From Tricholoma matsutake (Eukaryota; Basidiomycota; Agaricomycetes; Agaricales; Tricholomataceae), in assembly GCA_026075535.2 (NCBI GenBank), contig AP026543.1, forward strand, positions 7,998,001 to 8,062,000: DNA of 64,000 bases, read 5' to 3'. A program made the position numbers and the translations under genes. Positions 53,909 through 64,000 of the stretch are shown in pieces. The notes beneath the pieces are model-generated. The model saw only the letters and a list, made by a program, of their open reading frames with translations, was not told the origin of the DNA and made no database searches. Positions within the stretch are counted from its first letter, which is position 1; each line of letters opens with the position of its first letter.

Positions 53909-56900
53909 ATGCCAGTCACCGCTGTAGTCTTCCTAGGGTCTGTACTCTTAGCTACCATGAATAGACAATCTATGCGCCTGTCTATTTTGGTAGCTGAGTC
54001 AGACAACAGGAAAGACATCGCAATGAATGCGCTTCTCGACTCCGGAGCAGGAGGAGTCTTTATTGACTCAAAATTTGTTGAACAAGAAGGGATCAAGACA
54101 TATCCCTTAGGCTGCACCATCCAGGCCACAAACATAGATGGAACCCTGAATAAGCAGGGAACGATCACCAGATGCGTGAAAGGGAGGCTCCACATCAGCG
54201 GAAGGAGCTACCCGATGGAATACCTAGTCACCGGACTAGGCAAAGAATCGGTAATCCTGGGCCTGCCATGGCTGCAGGAGATAAACCCGATCATCGACTG
54301 GAAGAAGGGAACCTTTGAGTTCTGAGACGAAGAATGATGGGCTCAAATCCAACAAATCTTGGAGAAGACAAGAAGAGCCAAATGGGCCCTCCCGAACACC
54401 CTAAAACTCCCCAGGGTCGACATTGAAAGGGAGGCACCCAATGACAGGATGGCATGAATTTGACGCATCATAGCCAAGACAAGACAGAGGCTCTCTGAGG
54501 AGAAAGAGAAGAGCCTTGCCTGAGCCAGATTGGCTGTGGCAAAAACTAGAGAAAGACTCTCCAAAGAGAAGGAGAGAAACCTTGCCTGAGCATGACTGGC
54601 CATGGCAAAAACAAAGGAAAGGCTTTCCGAGAGGAAAGCGAAGGAGCTGAATTCAGTCCAGAAAGCCATCACAAGGACTAGGACCAAGGACACTCCTAAA
54701 GAAGGTAGGAACCTCAAAGCAGCAAGATGTGCCATCGCCAAGACCCAAGAGAACCAGAAGAAAGAACAACTGGAGAAGGGCAAAAACAATGAATGCGACA
54801 GGACATGACGAATCGTGCAAAAGATGAAGGAATTGCTAACCTCCACAGGGGAGGGAAGCCCCAGCAAAAGGAATGTGAAAATGACACCACAAAACAGGAC
54901 AAATGACCCTCGACAAAGGACTACCCCAACCCATGATCATAGGACCCCAGATCATGGTACCATCAATGCTGAAGTACCTATGCCCAGGGAAACCCCCCCT
55001 CAAGTGAAGGTCGAAGAAGTACCTGATGAGGAACTACTGGCAGATACCAGCATGGAAATACGAGCAATGGGAGAAACCCACAAACAAGATGCGACAGACC
55101 TCCTGATCACATATGTATGAGGAGAACCAGTCATTGGCATATTCGAACTGCCAGAAGAACCACCCCTGACCAAGGAACACCGAGGACCGACCCATACATA
55201 CATACAGAAAACAAACACAATCTCCAGGATTACAAAAGTCAAAGACTCCCCACGATATACATTCTCAAAGAGCGCATGGATCAGAGCAAAGACATCCATT
55301 TCCCAGCAACTCGCGCATGAGCAAGATGAGGGGAGGGAGGCCAGCAAACAGACCATGGACAACTTACTGCCACCGGAATACCAGAAATACAGACAGGTAT
55401 TCGAAAAAGCTGCATCTGAACAATTCCCAGAATCAAGACCGTGGGATCATGTGATGAACTTGAAGGAAGGCTTTGTACCGAAGGATTGCAAAGTCTACCC
55501 ACTGACACCGAAAGAACAAGAGAAACTCAATGAGTTTCTTGACAAAAACCTGGAAAAAGGATACATCCAACCATCAAAATCACCCATGGCATCCCCATTC
55601 TTCTTCGTGTCGAAGAAGGACTCTGACACTCTGCGACCTTGCCAAGACTATCGCTATCTGAATGAAGGAACAATCCAGAACAACTACTCCCTGCCACTGA
55701 TCAGAGACCTCTTGGACAAGCTGAAGGGAGCAAGATTTTTCACAAAGCTTGATATTTGATGGGGATATCATAACATATGGATAAAGAAAGGAGACAAGTG
55801 GAAGGCAGCATTCAAGACTAACCGAGGGCTATTCGAGCCAATGGTGATGTTCTTTGGGCTGTGCAACTCACTGGCAACATTCCAGGCCATGATGAACGAT
55901 CTCTTCTGAGACATGTTAGATGAAGGATGGCTCGTCATCTACATGGACGACATCCTGATCTTCTTGAAGACGGAAGAAGAACACCAGATAAGGACCAAAA
56001 GGGTCCTCAAATGACTATGACAATGCGATCTCTACCTGAAAATAGAGAAGTGCAAGTTCAATGTGCAAGAAGTCGACTTCTTGGGCATGATCATCAGGCC
56101 CAACGAACTTGCAATGGACAACACGAAACTGGCTGGGATCAAGGACTGGCCCACACCAAAGACAGTAAAGGATGTAAGATCCTTCCTAGGATTTGGAAAC
56201 TTCTATCGATGATTCATTGGACACTTTGCGGATCTGGCCAGACCGCTGAACGATTTGATGAAGAAAAACCAGAAATTTGAATGGACAAACAACTGCCAGC
56301 AGTTGTTTGATGTGCTACAAAGGAAGTTCAATGAAGCCCCAGTACTGCTGATGCCAGATGCAACAAAACCATTTGTGGTGGAATCTGACGCCTTGAAATT
56401 TGTGACAGATGCAGTACTCAGACAACAGGATGCCAATGGAGACTGGCACCCATGCAGATACATCTCTCATTCTTTCAATGAAGCAGAAAGAAATTATGAG
56501 ATATACGACAGGGAACTAGTGGGAGTAATCCGAGCACTGGAAACATGGAGACACTACCTACAGGGGACGCCATTCCCTGTGACGGTACTATCCAATCACA
56601 AGAACCTGACATACTTCCATCAGGCACAGAAACTGAACCAACGACAGGCTAGATGGAGCATCTACCTGTCACAATTTAACCTGAAGCTACAACACATACC
56701 AGGATCACAGATGGTACAATCTGATGCCCTATCGAGGAGAGCAGATCATATAGCCGAAGAAGACACTGATAACGAGGACAAGACCATCCTCGCTGATGAA
56801 CTATTCATGAAGATGATCGATGCTGAGCTCCAAGGAGCCCTGGTCTCAGCAATAATGAAGGATGACCTTGTAAATGACACTTTATGAGCCCTGAAGAACA

Positions 56901-58228
56901 ATGGAACTCCCCCAATCAAATCTCCATTGGAGGACTGGAAATTCAAAGACGGCCTGCTCTTTTTCAAAGACAGATGCTACGTGCCACAGGACAAAACCCT
57001 CCGCCAAGCGATCATATGGAAATACCATGATAGCATCACAACAGGGCACCCTGGACAATGGCAGACGATTGAACTGATCTGACGAGACTACTGGTGGCCA
57101 GGAATGGCCAACTTTATAAAGAAGTATGTTGAAGGCTGCGCGAAATGCCAGCAAATGAAGATCAACACACACCTGATGCCCCCACCACCGACACCGATAT
57201 CATCTGATGCCAGCAGACCATCTGAGCTGGTGACAAGGGATTTTATTATGGATCTGCCCGTAATAAATGGATTTGACTCAATCATGGTCGTGGTAGACCA
57301 TGGTCTTACGAAGGGGGTAATTTTTATCCCTTGCACAAAGATGATCGATGCACTTGGTGCCACAGACCTTTACCTGCGCCATGTATACACAAGATTTGGA
57401 CTCCCCGGAAGAATCATCTCAGACAGAGACCCTCGATTCACATCCAAACTCTTCCGAGAACTTGGACGACTGCTCAGGATCAAGCCATCCATGAGCACTG
57501 CTTATCACCCCCAGATTTACCTCCGCATGTTCTGTTCAAACAAACCCAAAGATTGGGAGCATTATCTCCCAACGGCAGAATTTGCGCACAACCAGAAGAT
57601 GCACTCCACAGTAAAACACTCACCGTTTTACTTGATGATGGGATATCAACCATGTGCTATCCCCACCCCTTACAAAAAGACGAATGTGCCAGCTGCCGAA
57701 CAAAGAATCCAAGAACTTCTCTCTGCGAGAAGGGAAGCTCTTGCCACACACGAACTGGCCAGACAGGCTATGGCTGCCCGAATGAAAGGGCGATACAAAC
57801 CATTCAAAGTTGGAGAGCAAGTATGGCTTGACTCCAAGAACCTGAAGATTGGCTACCCAACGAGAAAACTGGCGCCAAAACGGGAAGGGCCCTTCATGAT
57901 TGAAGATGCCTTGTCGAGAATGACATACCGATTGAAACTGCCACTGAGATGGAAGATCCACCCGGTATTCCATGCAGCTTTACTCATGCGATACCATGAG
58001 AATGACACTCATGGGCAAAACTTCCTGACTCCACCACCCAACCTCGTGGAAGGAGAAAACGAATATGAGGTGGAAGTGATCATCGCACACAAGAAGCACA
58101 GCAAGACACGCCATTACCCCATGAAATGGGTTGACTACCCGACATCCAAAAACACATGGGAACCCGAATTGAACCTGAAGAATGCCCCCGAGATCCTGAT
58201 GGCATATAAGAAGAGGTACCACCTCTGA
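53909..58228 (+). pseudogene. Gypsy pol of the 52 kb element (protease to chromodomain), broken
   Basis: Protease NALLDSGAGGVFIDSKF (54025); a basic, repeat-containing linker with (A)IAKTR(E)RLS(K)EK units (54460-54760); RT KVYPLTPKEQEKLNEF, CQDYRYLNEG, KLDI-WGYH, active site VIYMDDILIF (55935-55965); RNase H VESDALKFVTDAVLRQQ and YEIYDRELVGVI; integrase finger from HDSITTGHPGQW to CAKCQQM; catalytic TRDFIMDLPVINGF, ISDRDPRFT; then an internal loss in the integrase where STAYHPQ jumps straight to IYLRMF, dropping the DGQTERxNQ block and with it the catalytic Glu; GPF-like KREGPFMIEDALS; chromodomain NEYEVEVIIAHKK and PMKWVDYPTSKNTWEPE. About a dozen stops, nearly all TGA. Confidence 0.93.
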
Positions 58229-58417
58229 TGAAACCCAGAACCCCCCCCTTCTTCCCACTATGACACTCTCCGAAAATGCCTGCTGAACGATGATTCACCC
58301 GAGAATACCTATGAAACCGATCGAATGCTGACGCCCTTCGCATTCACCTCGCCCACAACCCACTGAAATACCATCTTGCCAGGATGTGCTTCTACTATGC
58401 AAGCACAATCAAACAAA

Positions 58418-59001
58418 TGGAACAAAATCTAGAAGAAGCAATGAACGATGCAGACGCCCTGGGGATCGAACAGATGATCCAGGAGATGATTGCACCATGG
58501 TCAGACAGACCAAGAATAGCTGAGGAGAGACCTCACACCCCCCTAGATCGACACAGATGACCACTGACCTCGCTCTCGCCATTCAGTGAGCGGAGCGACA
58601 GAGATGAACAATGAGCTCCCTCTGGAGGCTCCTCCCATTCTATGAAGAACCTGAAGATTGTGCCTAGGGCACCTGAAATAATTGATCTGACCACCCCCGA
58701 ACCCGAACTGAAGACCACCCAACCGCCTTGGTCTCCCCCACACATGAGACATGCCAGATGTTTCATCTGCCAACAGATAGGCCACTTCAGCCTGATTTGC
58801 CAACGATACGTTTGCAGGTATTGCAAACAGCAAGGCCCTGGACACTACAGGATGAATTGCCCAGAGAAACCTTGGAAAGATCGAGAGACCGATCAAAGAG
58901 AAGCCGAGCACAGACAGCGGCTCTTCTTTAACTCCAGATATGATGATTTTGATGATGATGCAATGGGAAACATGATGGGAGAACCATATGGAAGGATTTA
59001 A
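58418..59001 (+). pseudogene. CCHC zinc-knuckle ORF downstream of pol
   Basis: Reads MEQNLEEAMNDADALG, a Pro/Asp/Arg-rich middle with two TGA codons (58557, 58611) that fit CGA, then IVPRAPEIIDLTTPEPE and two knuckles, CFICQQIGHFSLIC (CX2CX4HX4C) and CRYCKQQGPGHYRMNC (CX2CX6HX4C). It ends in an acidic tail. The second half from 58642 is open. It lies between pol and the membrane ORF; a nucleic-acid-binding role is inferred from the knuckles only. Confidence 0.7.
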
Positions 59002-59013
59002 GAGGCAGAGCTC

Positions 59014-59421
59014 AAGACGATGGCATGACAAGACAGACCCATGCTTGCAGGAATTACGATCCTCACCATCATTGTTGGCATGACCCTGGCTGCAGCGGCA
59101 GCCCTAACCTTCACATTTTGCCTCTATGCCATCTTCCAAACAGAACCTGAACCCCCAATTACAGACATTGAATTCTCCATCCTGCAATGCCCCTCACTGA
59201 ACCCCCCTTCCAATGACACCACCGACTCCTTGACACCACTGCCTAGGGCAGCACGAACTAGAAGAACCCAATCATGGTCCAAATTCAGACATGAATTATT
59301 CCTCCACTGCACCCCTCGATCCCGACCCACCCACATATCCAGACCATACCCAATCAGACCGCAGAGGAGAGACGAAAATTTAGGTCGAAGTGTGGAACTT
59401 TCAACCATAGCGGGGGGGTAA
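59014..59421 (+). pseudogene. Small membrane-protein ORF in the env position
   Basis: Open from ATG 59041 to 59421 (126 aa); an upstream in-frame ATG at 59017 is cut by a TGA that fits CGA. Residues 2-30 form one strongly hydrophobic span (GITILTIIVGMTLAAAAALT and following), then a short proline and acidic stretch and a basic Arg-rich C-terminal half. A single membrane anchor with a basic tail. The stop lies in the polypurine tract just before the 3' LTR. No similarity to a known envelope protein is visible, so function is open. Confidence 0.6.
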
Positions 59422-60665
59422 TGTTACAATTCTCCTTGTAACTCATAGAACCTGACCGACCCAACATACCCGATGATCCCCTCCAGACAGGAGGCACTCC
59501 TGATTCATGCTTAGAGCATGCCCTTGACACCAGACACACACACGACGCATGCCAACAACATGCATTCGATCCCCTTCCCATGGAAGGCACCCTTGACGCA
59601 TGGTGACTCCATGCACCTGAACCCATTCCCACACATGCTGTGATACGACAGCCCCTTGACATGAGGTCTGTGACGTCGGATCCATGACATCGGACACCTC
59701 ATGCTAGGCATGGGGCTTATCTCTTATTGTTCCCTGACATGCTGCGCCACAGCACTCCATGACATCAGACGCCTCATGCAAGGCATGAGGCTTATTGTTT
59801 CTATTCTTACCTGATATGCATCTACCTTTCCGATTGGACGATAAGGACCTTCCTACTAGTATAAATACTGCAACTTGTAGTAGGGATGTCCTTAGTTTAG
59901 ATCTAGGCAATCTACAGCCTTAACTTGCAAACTCGTAAACTTACTCGAAACCACTAAGGAAGCCCCTTACACAAGAGGCAGAGCAATATATTACCCTGGA
60001 GAAAATGTTGGGAATAATGGGAGAAAAAGACACTTTTTCACTGGGGAAAAATAAAAGGAACCATCAGTAAAAATATGTTATTTTCCCACACTTTGTCCTT
60101 TTGGTTGCTGCAGGAAAACAACTAATCTGTTTCCAGGAGAAAACTTTGTGAACATTAGGGGGAAAAAGGTCATTTTCCCACATATTCCCACTTTTTTCTC
60201 TGTGGAAAAATAACTAATCTGTTTCTAGGTGAAAAAATTGTGGAAGTCAGGAGAAAAAATGTTATTTTCACCAGATATAGAGAAAATGTGGAAAAAAAGA
60301 TATATTTCCCCTCCATTTTCACCTGATTTTCTCCTGGGAATGGATGAGTTATTTTTGCTGAGCAAGAGCAAAGAGAAAACTGTGGGAAAAACAACATTTT
60401 TTTACTGATGGTTCCTTTTATTTTTCCCCAGGGAAAAAGTGTCTTTTTTCCCTATTATTCCAAACATATTCTCCAGGGCAATATATTGCTCTGCCTCTTG
60501 TGTTAGTGCATGAACCTGAACAACTCTATGCAGAAGGCCTGCTAGAGTGCACTACCCATCTTACATCGGACGCTCCAAGTAAGACTAGTGCTGAACGACT
60601 CATCAAGGAAGCACCTCATCGAACGACATCGACTAGATCAAGTGGTTGAGGCTTCACCCTTAACA
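59422..60665 (+). repeat. 3' LTR of the 52 kb Gypsy, with a MITE inside
   Basis: 1,244 bp; without the MITE and one TTA it is 708 bp. Compared with the 5' LTR it lacks a roughly 60-bp stretch near 59670 and has small indels. Confidence 0.92.
59970..60502. mobile_element. PIF/Harbinger-type (Tourist-like) MITE
   Basis: 533 bp, inverted ends of about 105 bp beginning CACAAGAGGCAGAGCAATAT with only about ten mismatches, flanked by TTA (59967-59969 and 60503-60505). The 5' LTR shows the empty site CCCCTTAGTGC with a single TTA at 52488-52490. The interior is AT-rich and largely self-complementary as well, with no coding capacity. Confidence 0.92.
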
Positions 60666-61796
60666 TGAACCACCAGGGATTTGGGTTTGGGGACAGGAGC
60701 AGGAGCAACTACAGGCATAGATGCAGGAGCGGGCATGGGTACTGTGGTAGTCACAGGTGCAGGTGCAGGTGTAGGGGTAGGCCACAGTGCTTTGTTATTG
60801 TTCAAAGTTCTGGATGAATAGTCCAGTCAATGCACATCATGACGTGGTCATTGATCATTTATGGGTATATTCAGTATTCAGGGTGTAGGAGACAATGGTC
60901 TCTGAGGTGTGGGTTCTCATTGTATTGGGGATGGGGTTCTCTGTCTAGGCAGTGAGCATTGATGTGGTGGCGGTGAGTCCCATTGTCGATATGGAGGTGA
61001 TGGAGATTGTGGGTGATAATGATTGCCTCTTTGCTCTAAGGGTTGATGTGGTCAATAGTCAGTCCCAACTTGTCTAGGCTGAGGTGGAGGGGTACCTCCC
61101 CAGGTCGTTCCTGGCCACGTACTTTGTGAGGTCGACGATCTTCCTCATCAGGGCTATGGTTGGTGGGGGATACTGGCCATTTTCGTAACTCATTCATTAT
61201 TTGGGATGCCAAGGTTATAGTCATTTGCTTCGCTCGGTCTACTTCTCCTTGAAGTCCATCAATCTTGTCGAGTAATTGTTCTACCACCACTTGAGCTAGG
61301 ATATCTTGCTGCAAAAATCTGAGGAATGTTCCATCTATTCCGACCTTCTCCAATTGTTGGGTGAGTCCCTTGATTGTATGTATCATCCCATCGATTGTTG
61401 ACCTGAATATGTGATGGTTCATCGACATCCATCATGCCATACATTCATTGAGGTGTTTGGCATGTGGGTGATCTCGATCGTCTATCTTGGTACCTTTCTG
61501 GTGAGTAGTGGTCTCTTCCCCCTGCAAAGTTCACTCTGGAACTCTGCTGACCCCTCCTAGTTCCTCTGCCATGACTGTCGGTGCTGGATGCATGCAAGTA
61601 CAAGTGTTGCATGTTGATGATCTGGTTCTTTTGATATGTTGATTCTGTTGTAACTTGTTGTCGATGGTTAATGAGTGTGCATTGGCAGAAAGAAAAAACT
61701 TTCTTTGGATGTGAAGTTGAGTTGGATTACATAATTTCACACAGCTCGGAGACATCCTCCATCAGTTATTTTTGGCGCTTGGATAACTGAGAGGGT

Positions 61797-64000
61797 CAGT
61801 TTATGCCTTGGATTTCAAGGTATCAATCCAAGGCCTCGAGATCTTTGCATGAGCTCAATGGTTCCCAGGTGGTATCACCCAGCGACTACTGGACCTCAAA
61901 CTCAAGGTTTTTGTCTTCTGCCCATCGGTGTCTGATCAAGTCCTCAACAAACCACTCTTGGTCGTCAGGCACTCCAAAGTTGTATGGTTCCAGTTGGGCT
62001 CTATTTGGGAACATTGAGTCATCATTTGCATGGTAGGGTCATAATAATGACACGTGGAAGGATGGAACTACTCGTCAAGCTTGTAGTGTCATAGGTAGTT
62101 CTAGCATATAGGTAGATGTTTCAGGTCTTGTTTGTAGAATTTTATATGGTCCAATAAACTTTGGACAAAGTTTACACGCGTGTCCAGATGGTAGATTGAG
62201 GTTCTTTGTAGATAGAAATACCAAATCCCCTTTAGCGATTTTTGGCTCATTTGTTTGATGGTTGTTGGCATGATGAGATTGGAATACTTGTGCCCCAATG
62301 ATTGCATTGTGGGCATCAGCAAGGTTTTGTAGGGCTTGCTTCGTGAATTCCTTTATCCCTTTGGGGATTACGTTGTCCGAGTGAATCTCACGTATCATGG
62401 AGGGCATGTACCCACTATTCAGCTCAAATGGGGCATACTTGGTTGTCCCAGATACACTAGCATTGATTGCAAATTTGGTAAGGTTGACCCTGTCAACCCA
62501 ATCTTTCTGAACGTTGTGGATGATGGTGCGAAAGATTTGTCCAACATTGCAGTTGGCACGTTCAGTCTGGCCATCTGAGGGTGGTATGATGTGGACATCA
62601 GCAGTTTGGTTCCTAAGATCTTGTGTAGTTTGCGCCACCACTTTGATGTGAATTTCGAGTCTCGATCACTTACGATTGAACTTGGAAGCCCATGTAAACA
62701 TACAATTTCTTGCTGATATATCCATGATAATTTGGATGCCTTCATCTTAGTGTGGACTGGGATAAGGTGGACCATACTGTTCATTTGGCATATAATCACC
62801 CAAAGGTAATTAAAGCCTTTCGATTCTGGAAAGGGGCTGATAAAATCTATTCCAATAGAATCCCATGGCTTGAGAGGTATGGGCAAGGGATGGAGTTTCT
62901 CAAACAGTTTTGCATTAGGCCCCTTTGTGCGCTGGCACAACTCACATGTCCAACAGAATTCATGTGTATCTTTGTTCATGAGCAGCCACCAATACCATCA
63001 TCGAACATATTCATTTGTTCATTGGTCCCCAAAGTGCCCAAGTGTTGCATGCGCTTGGTCTAGTATTTGAGTTATCGTATCTCGATTATGGGGGATGCAC
63101 ACGACTTTGTCAAAGTGTTGGTTGGTTTTCCAAATAAGATCGTTCTTGACAGTGAAATCTGGGTATTCAGTTGGTTTGTCTAGGATAAGTTTGAGTAACT
63201 TATCCTCCTTGTATCCAGATTGAATCTGTTTAATGAAATCTTTGTTTCCCCAATTTATCGGGGTAGCGTCTGCTGTTTGTTCAAATAGTGCCTTGGCTAG
63301 GGTGAGATCATCACCATACGATGATGGGTGGACTTCTTGGATAATTTCTCGGATATGGATGGAGCTTCCACTGCATTAGACATGTTATCAATTATGTGTT
63401 GGTTAGCTTCATCCATGAGTTTGGCTTCCATGTCTTGAGTCTCCTGTTGCTCTTGTAATCATTTACTATGGTGGGTCTCCATGCTGTGGATGGCTCATAA
63501 CTTGATTATTTTTGACGTGACTTCCTGGTAATGTTGCTTGGGTAAGTTGTCCCTGGTGGGATCAATGCGAGCATCAGCTTGTACATATTTGTATGGTTGA
63601 TGAACATCGGCCATAGTATCACTTTCATAATACTGTGAGAGGCAGTTGGTGACCTTATTGAGTTCACCTTTAATGTACGTGATGTTGAAGTCAAACCGAG
63701 AAAGATAATCTGTCCATCTCCTTTGTCTACTGGTGAGGTTTGATTGAGTTTGAAAGAACTCAAGTGCCTTGTGGTCTGTAATAATGTGTACCCGATATCC
63801 AATTAGTTTATCCTCCCATTTCAATAATGCCTCAAGGATTGCAAGAGTTTCCAACTCATGCACAGCATAGTTGTGTTAGGTGATGGTAGATTTCTTTGAC
63901 ATAAATCCTGCGCGGCGGCATCCTTGCCACATAGGTCCTTGGCCATACATCGCTCCTATGCCTGATTTAGATGTGTCGCATATCACCCAGATTGGTTTGT
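61797..64000 (-). pseudogene. Gypsy pol fragment of the minus-strand element, runs off the window
   Basis: From the right edge: RNase H (VHELETLAILEALLKWEDKL, DYLSRFDFNITYIKGELN, LSQYYESDT; 63863-63495); integrase finger near 63040-62920 (CWTCELCQRTKGPN); catalytic IGIDFISPFPESKGF, SSIVSDRDSKFTSKWW; after a frameshift PPSDGQTERANCNVGQI; GPYKIL block; then a chromodomain-like end (LIRHRWAEDKNLEFEVQ...TWEPLSSC, 61920-61810) with TGA codons fitting CGA. It belongs to the same element as the 3' LTR at 49596-50243. Family differs from the other two Gypsy groups here. Protease, RT and gag lie beyond 64000. Confidence 0.88.

Larger units (their letters stand above)
51893..60665 (+). mobile_element. 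Complete Gypsy element with extra 3' ORFs, inactivated
   Basis: LTRs 51893-52635 and 59422-60665 begin TGTTACAATT and end CCCTTAACA; target duplication TGAAC (51888-51892 and 60666-60670). The polypurine tract AGCGGGGGGGTAA precedes the 3' LTR. Order: gag, protease, RT, RNase H, integrase, chromodomain, then a CCHC ORF and a one-span membrane ORF. The 3' LTR holds a 533-bp MITE and lacks about 60 bp that the 5' LTR has. It interrupts the accessory gene of the older minus-strand Gypsy. Confidence 0.95.
50447..61612 (-). pseudogene. Long accessory gene downstream of Gypsy pol, about 795 codons, unknown function
   Basis: Lies between the pol end (61797) and the 3' LTR of the minus-strand Gypsy, and is split by the 51893-60665 element. 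Read from ATG 61612: an Arg/Ser-rich start, a coiled-coil segment (THTIKGL-like, then LTQQLEKVGIDGTFLRFLQ and QLLDKIDGLQGEVDRAKQ, 61420-61200), a Pro/Gln/Arg-rich linker (61110-60830), a Pro/Ala stretch (PTPAPAPV), then across the TGAAC duplication KSLVVH-IPAAMKPMVVRPN. Next come an acidic Ser/Asp/Asn tract (SSDEQSSDDNDDNNKKR) and a C-terminal region of about 420 residues with LGVVIANGKHEQYNKLW, HVEAYRLLIEFHCITGG, LPPLPVEQLLDIDLLSQYIM and FLDFEWLLAGASAMPRELTG. Several TGA stops (51428, 51217, 61446, linker) again fit CGA; frameshifts occur near 61400 and 61090. No known domain recognised. Confidence 0.6.

Overview
The window looks like a repeat-rich nuclear region of a filamentous basidiomycete, most likely an Agaricomycete. 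Two ordinary genes at the left edge have 42-63 nt GT-AG introns and resemble fungal SCO1 and ALE1/LPT1. Everything from about 3.5 kb to the end is transposable elements (TEs), TE remnants and genes broken by them. I cannot name the species.

Layout. 1-2.8 kb: a SCO1-like copper chaperone (5' end cut off by the window) and a nine-exon MBOAT lysophospholipid acyltransferase, both + strand. 3.5-17.7 kb: a nest. A copia fragment, a MITE and a copia LTR come first; that LTR is split by an 11.8 kb DNA transposon (5209-16982, 8-bp target duplication AGTATGAA) carrying a pogo-like DD35D transposase gene with a SAP-like tail. That gene is itself cut by three later insertions: a hAT-like MITE, a complete copia element (9322-15020) and a MITE with an 11-bp duplication. 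17.3-19.4 kb: a truncated Gypsy copy and unassigned DNA. 19.4-26 kb: a broken minus-strand gene and a Tc1-like DD34E transposon (20909-25445) that also holds a second, unrelated gene. 26.1-32.3 kb: a complete but inactivated Gypsy element. 33.7-39.7 kb: an apparently intact Gypsy chromovirus (two full ORFs, near-identical LTRs) inserted in a DEAD-box helicase gene. 40.3-48.6 kb: an old copy of the same Gypsy family, split by a 1.37 kb hAT-like element and by a 4.03 kb CACTA-like giant palindrome. 49.6-64 kb: a minus-strand Gypsy with an unusual roughly 800-codon gene downstream of pol, itself split by a second 8.8 kb Gypsy (51893-60665) that has two extra ORFs in the env position and a Harbinger-type MITE in its 3' LTR.

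Two themes run through the window. First, insertion boundaries can be read exactly: target duplications are visible, and for three elements a related sequence in the same window shows the empty site. Second, the degenerate elements are inactivated mainly by C-to-T change at CpG. The great majority of premature stops that I checked are TGA where CGA (Arg) is expected, and the old Gypsy copy differs from the intact one mainly by CG to TG/CA. This fits cytosine methylation and deamination, or a CpG-directed RIP-like process, acting on repeats. Family names come from recognised motifs only; no database search was possible.
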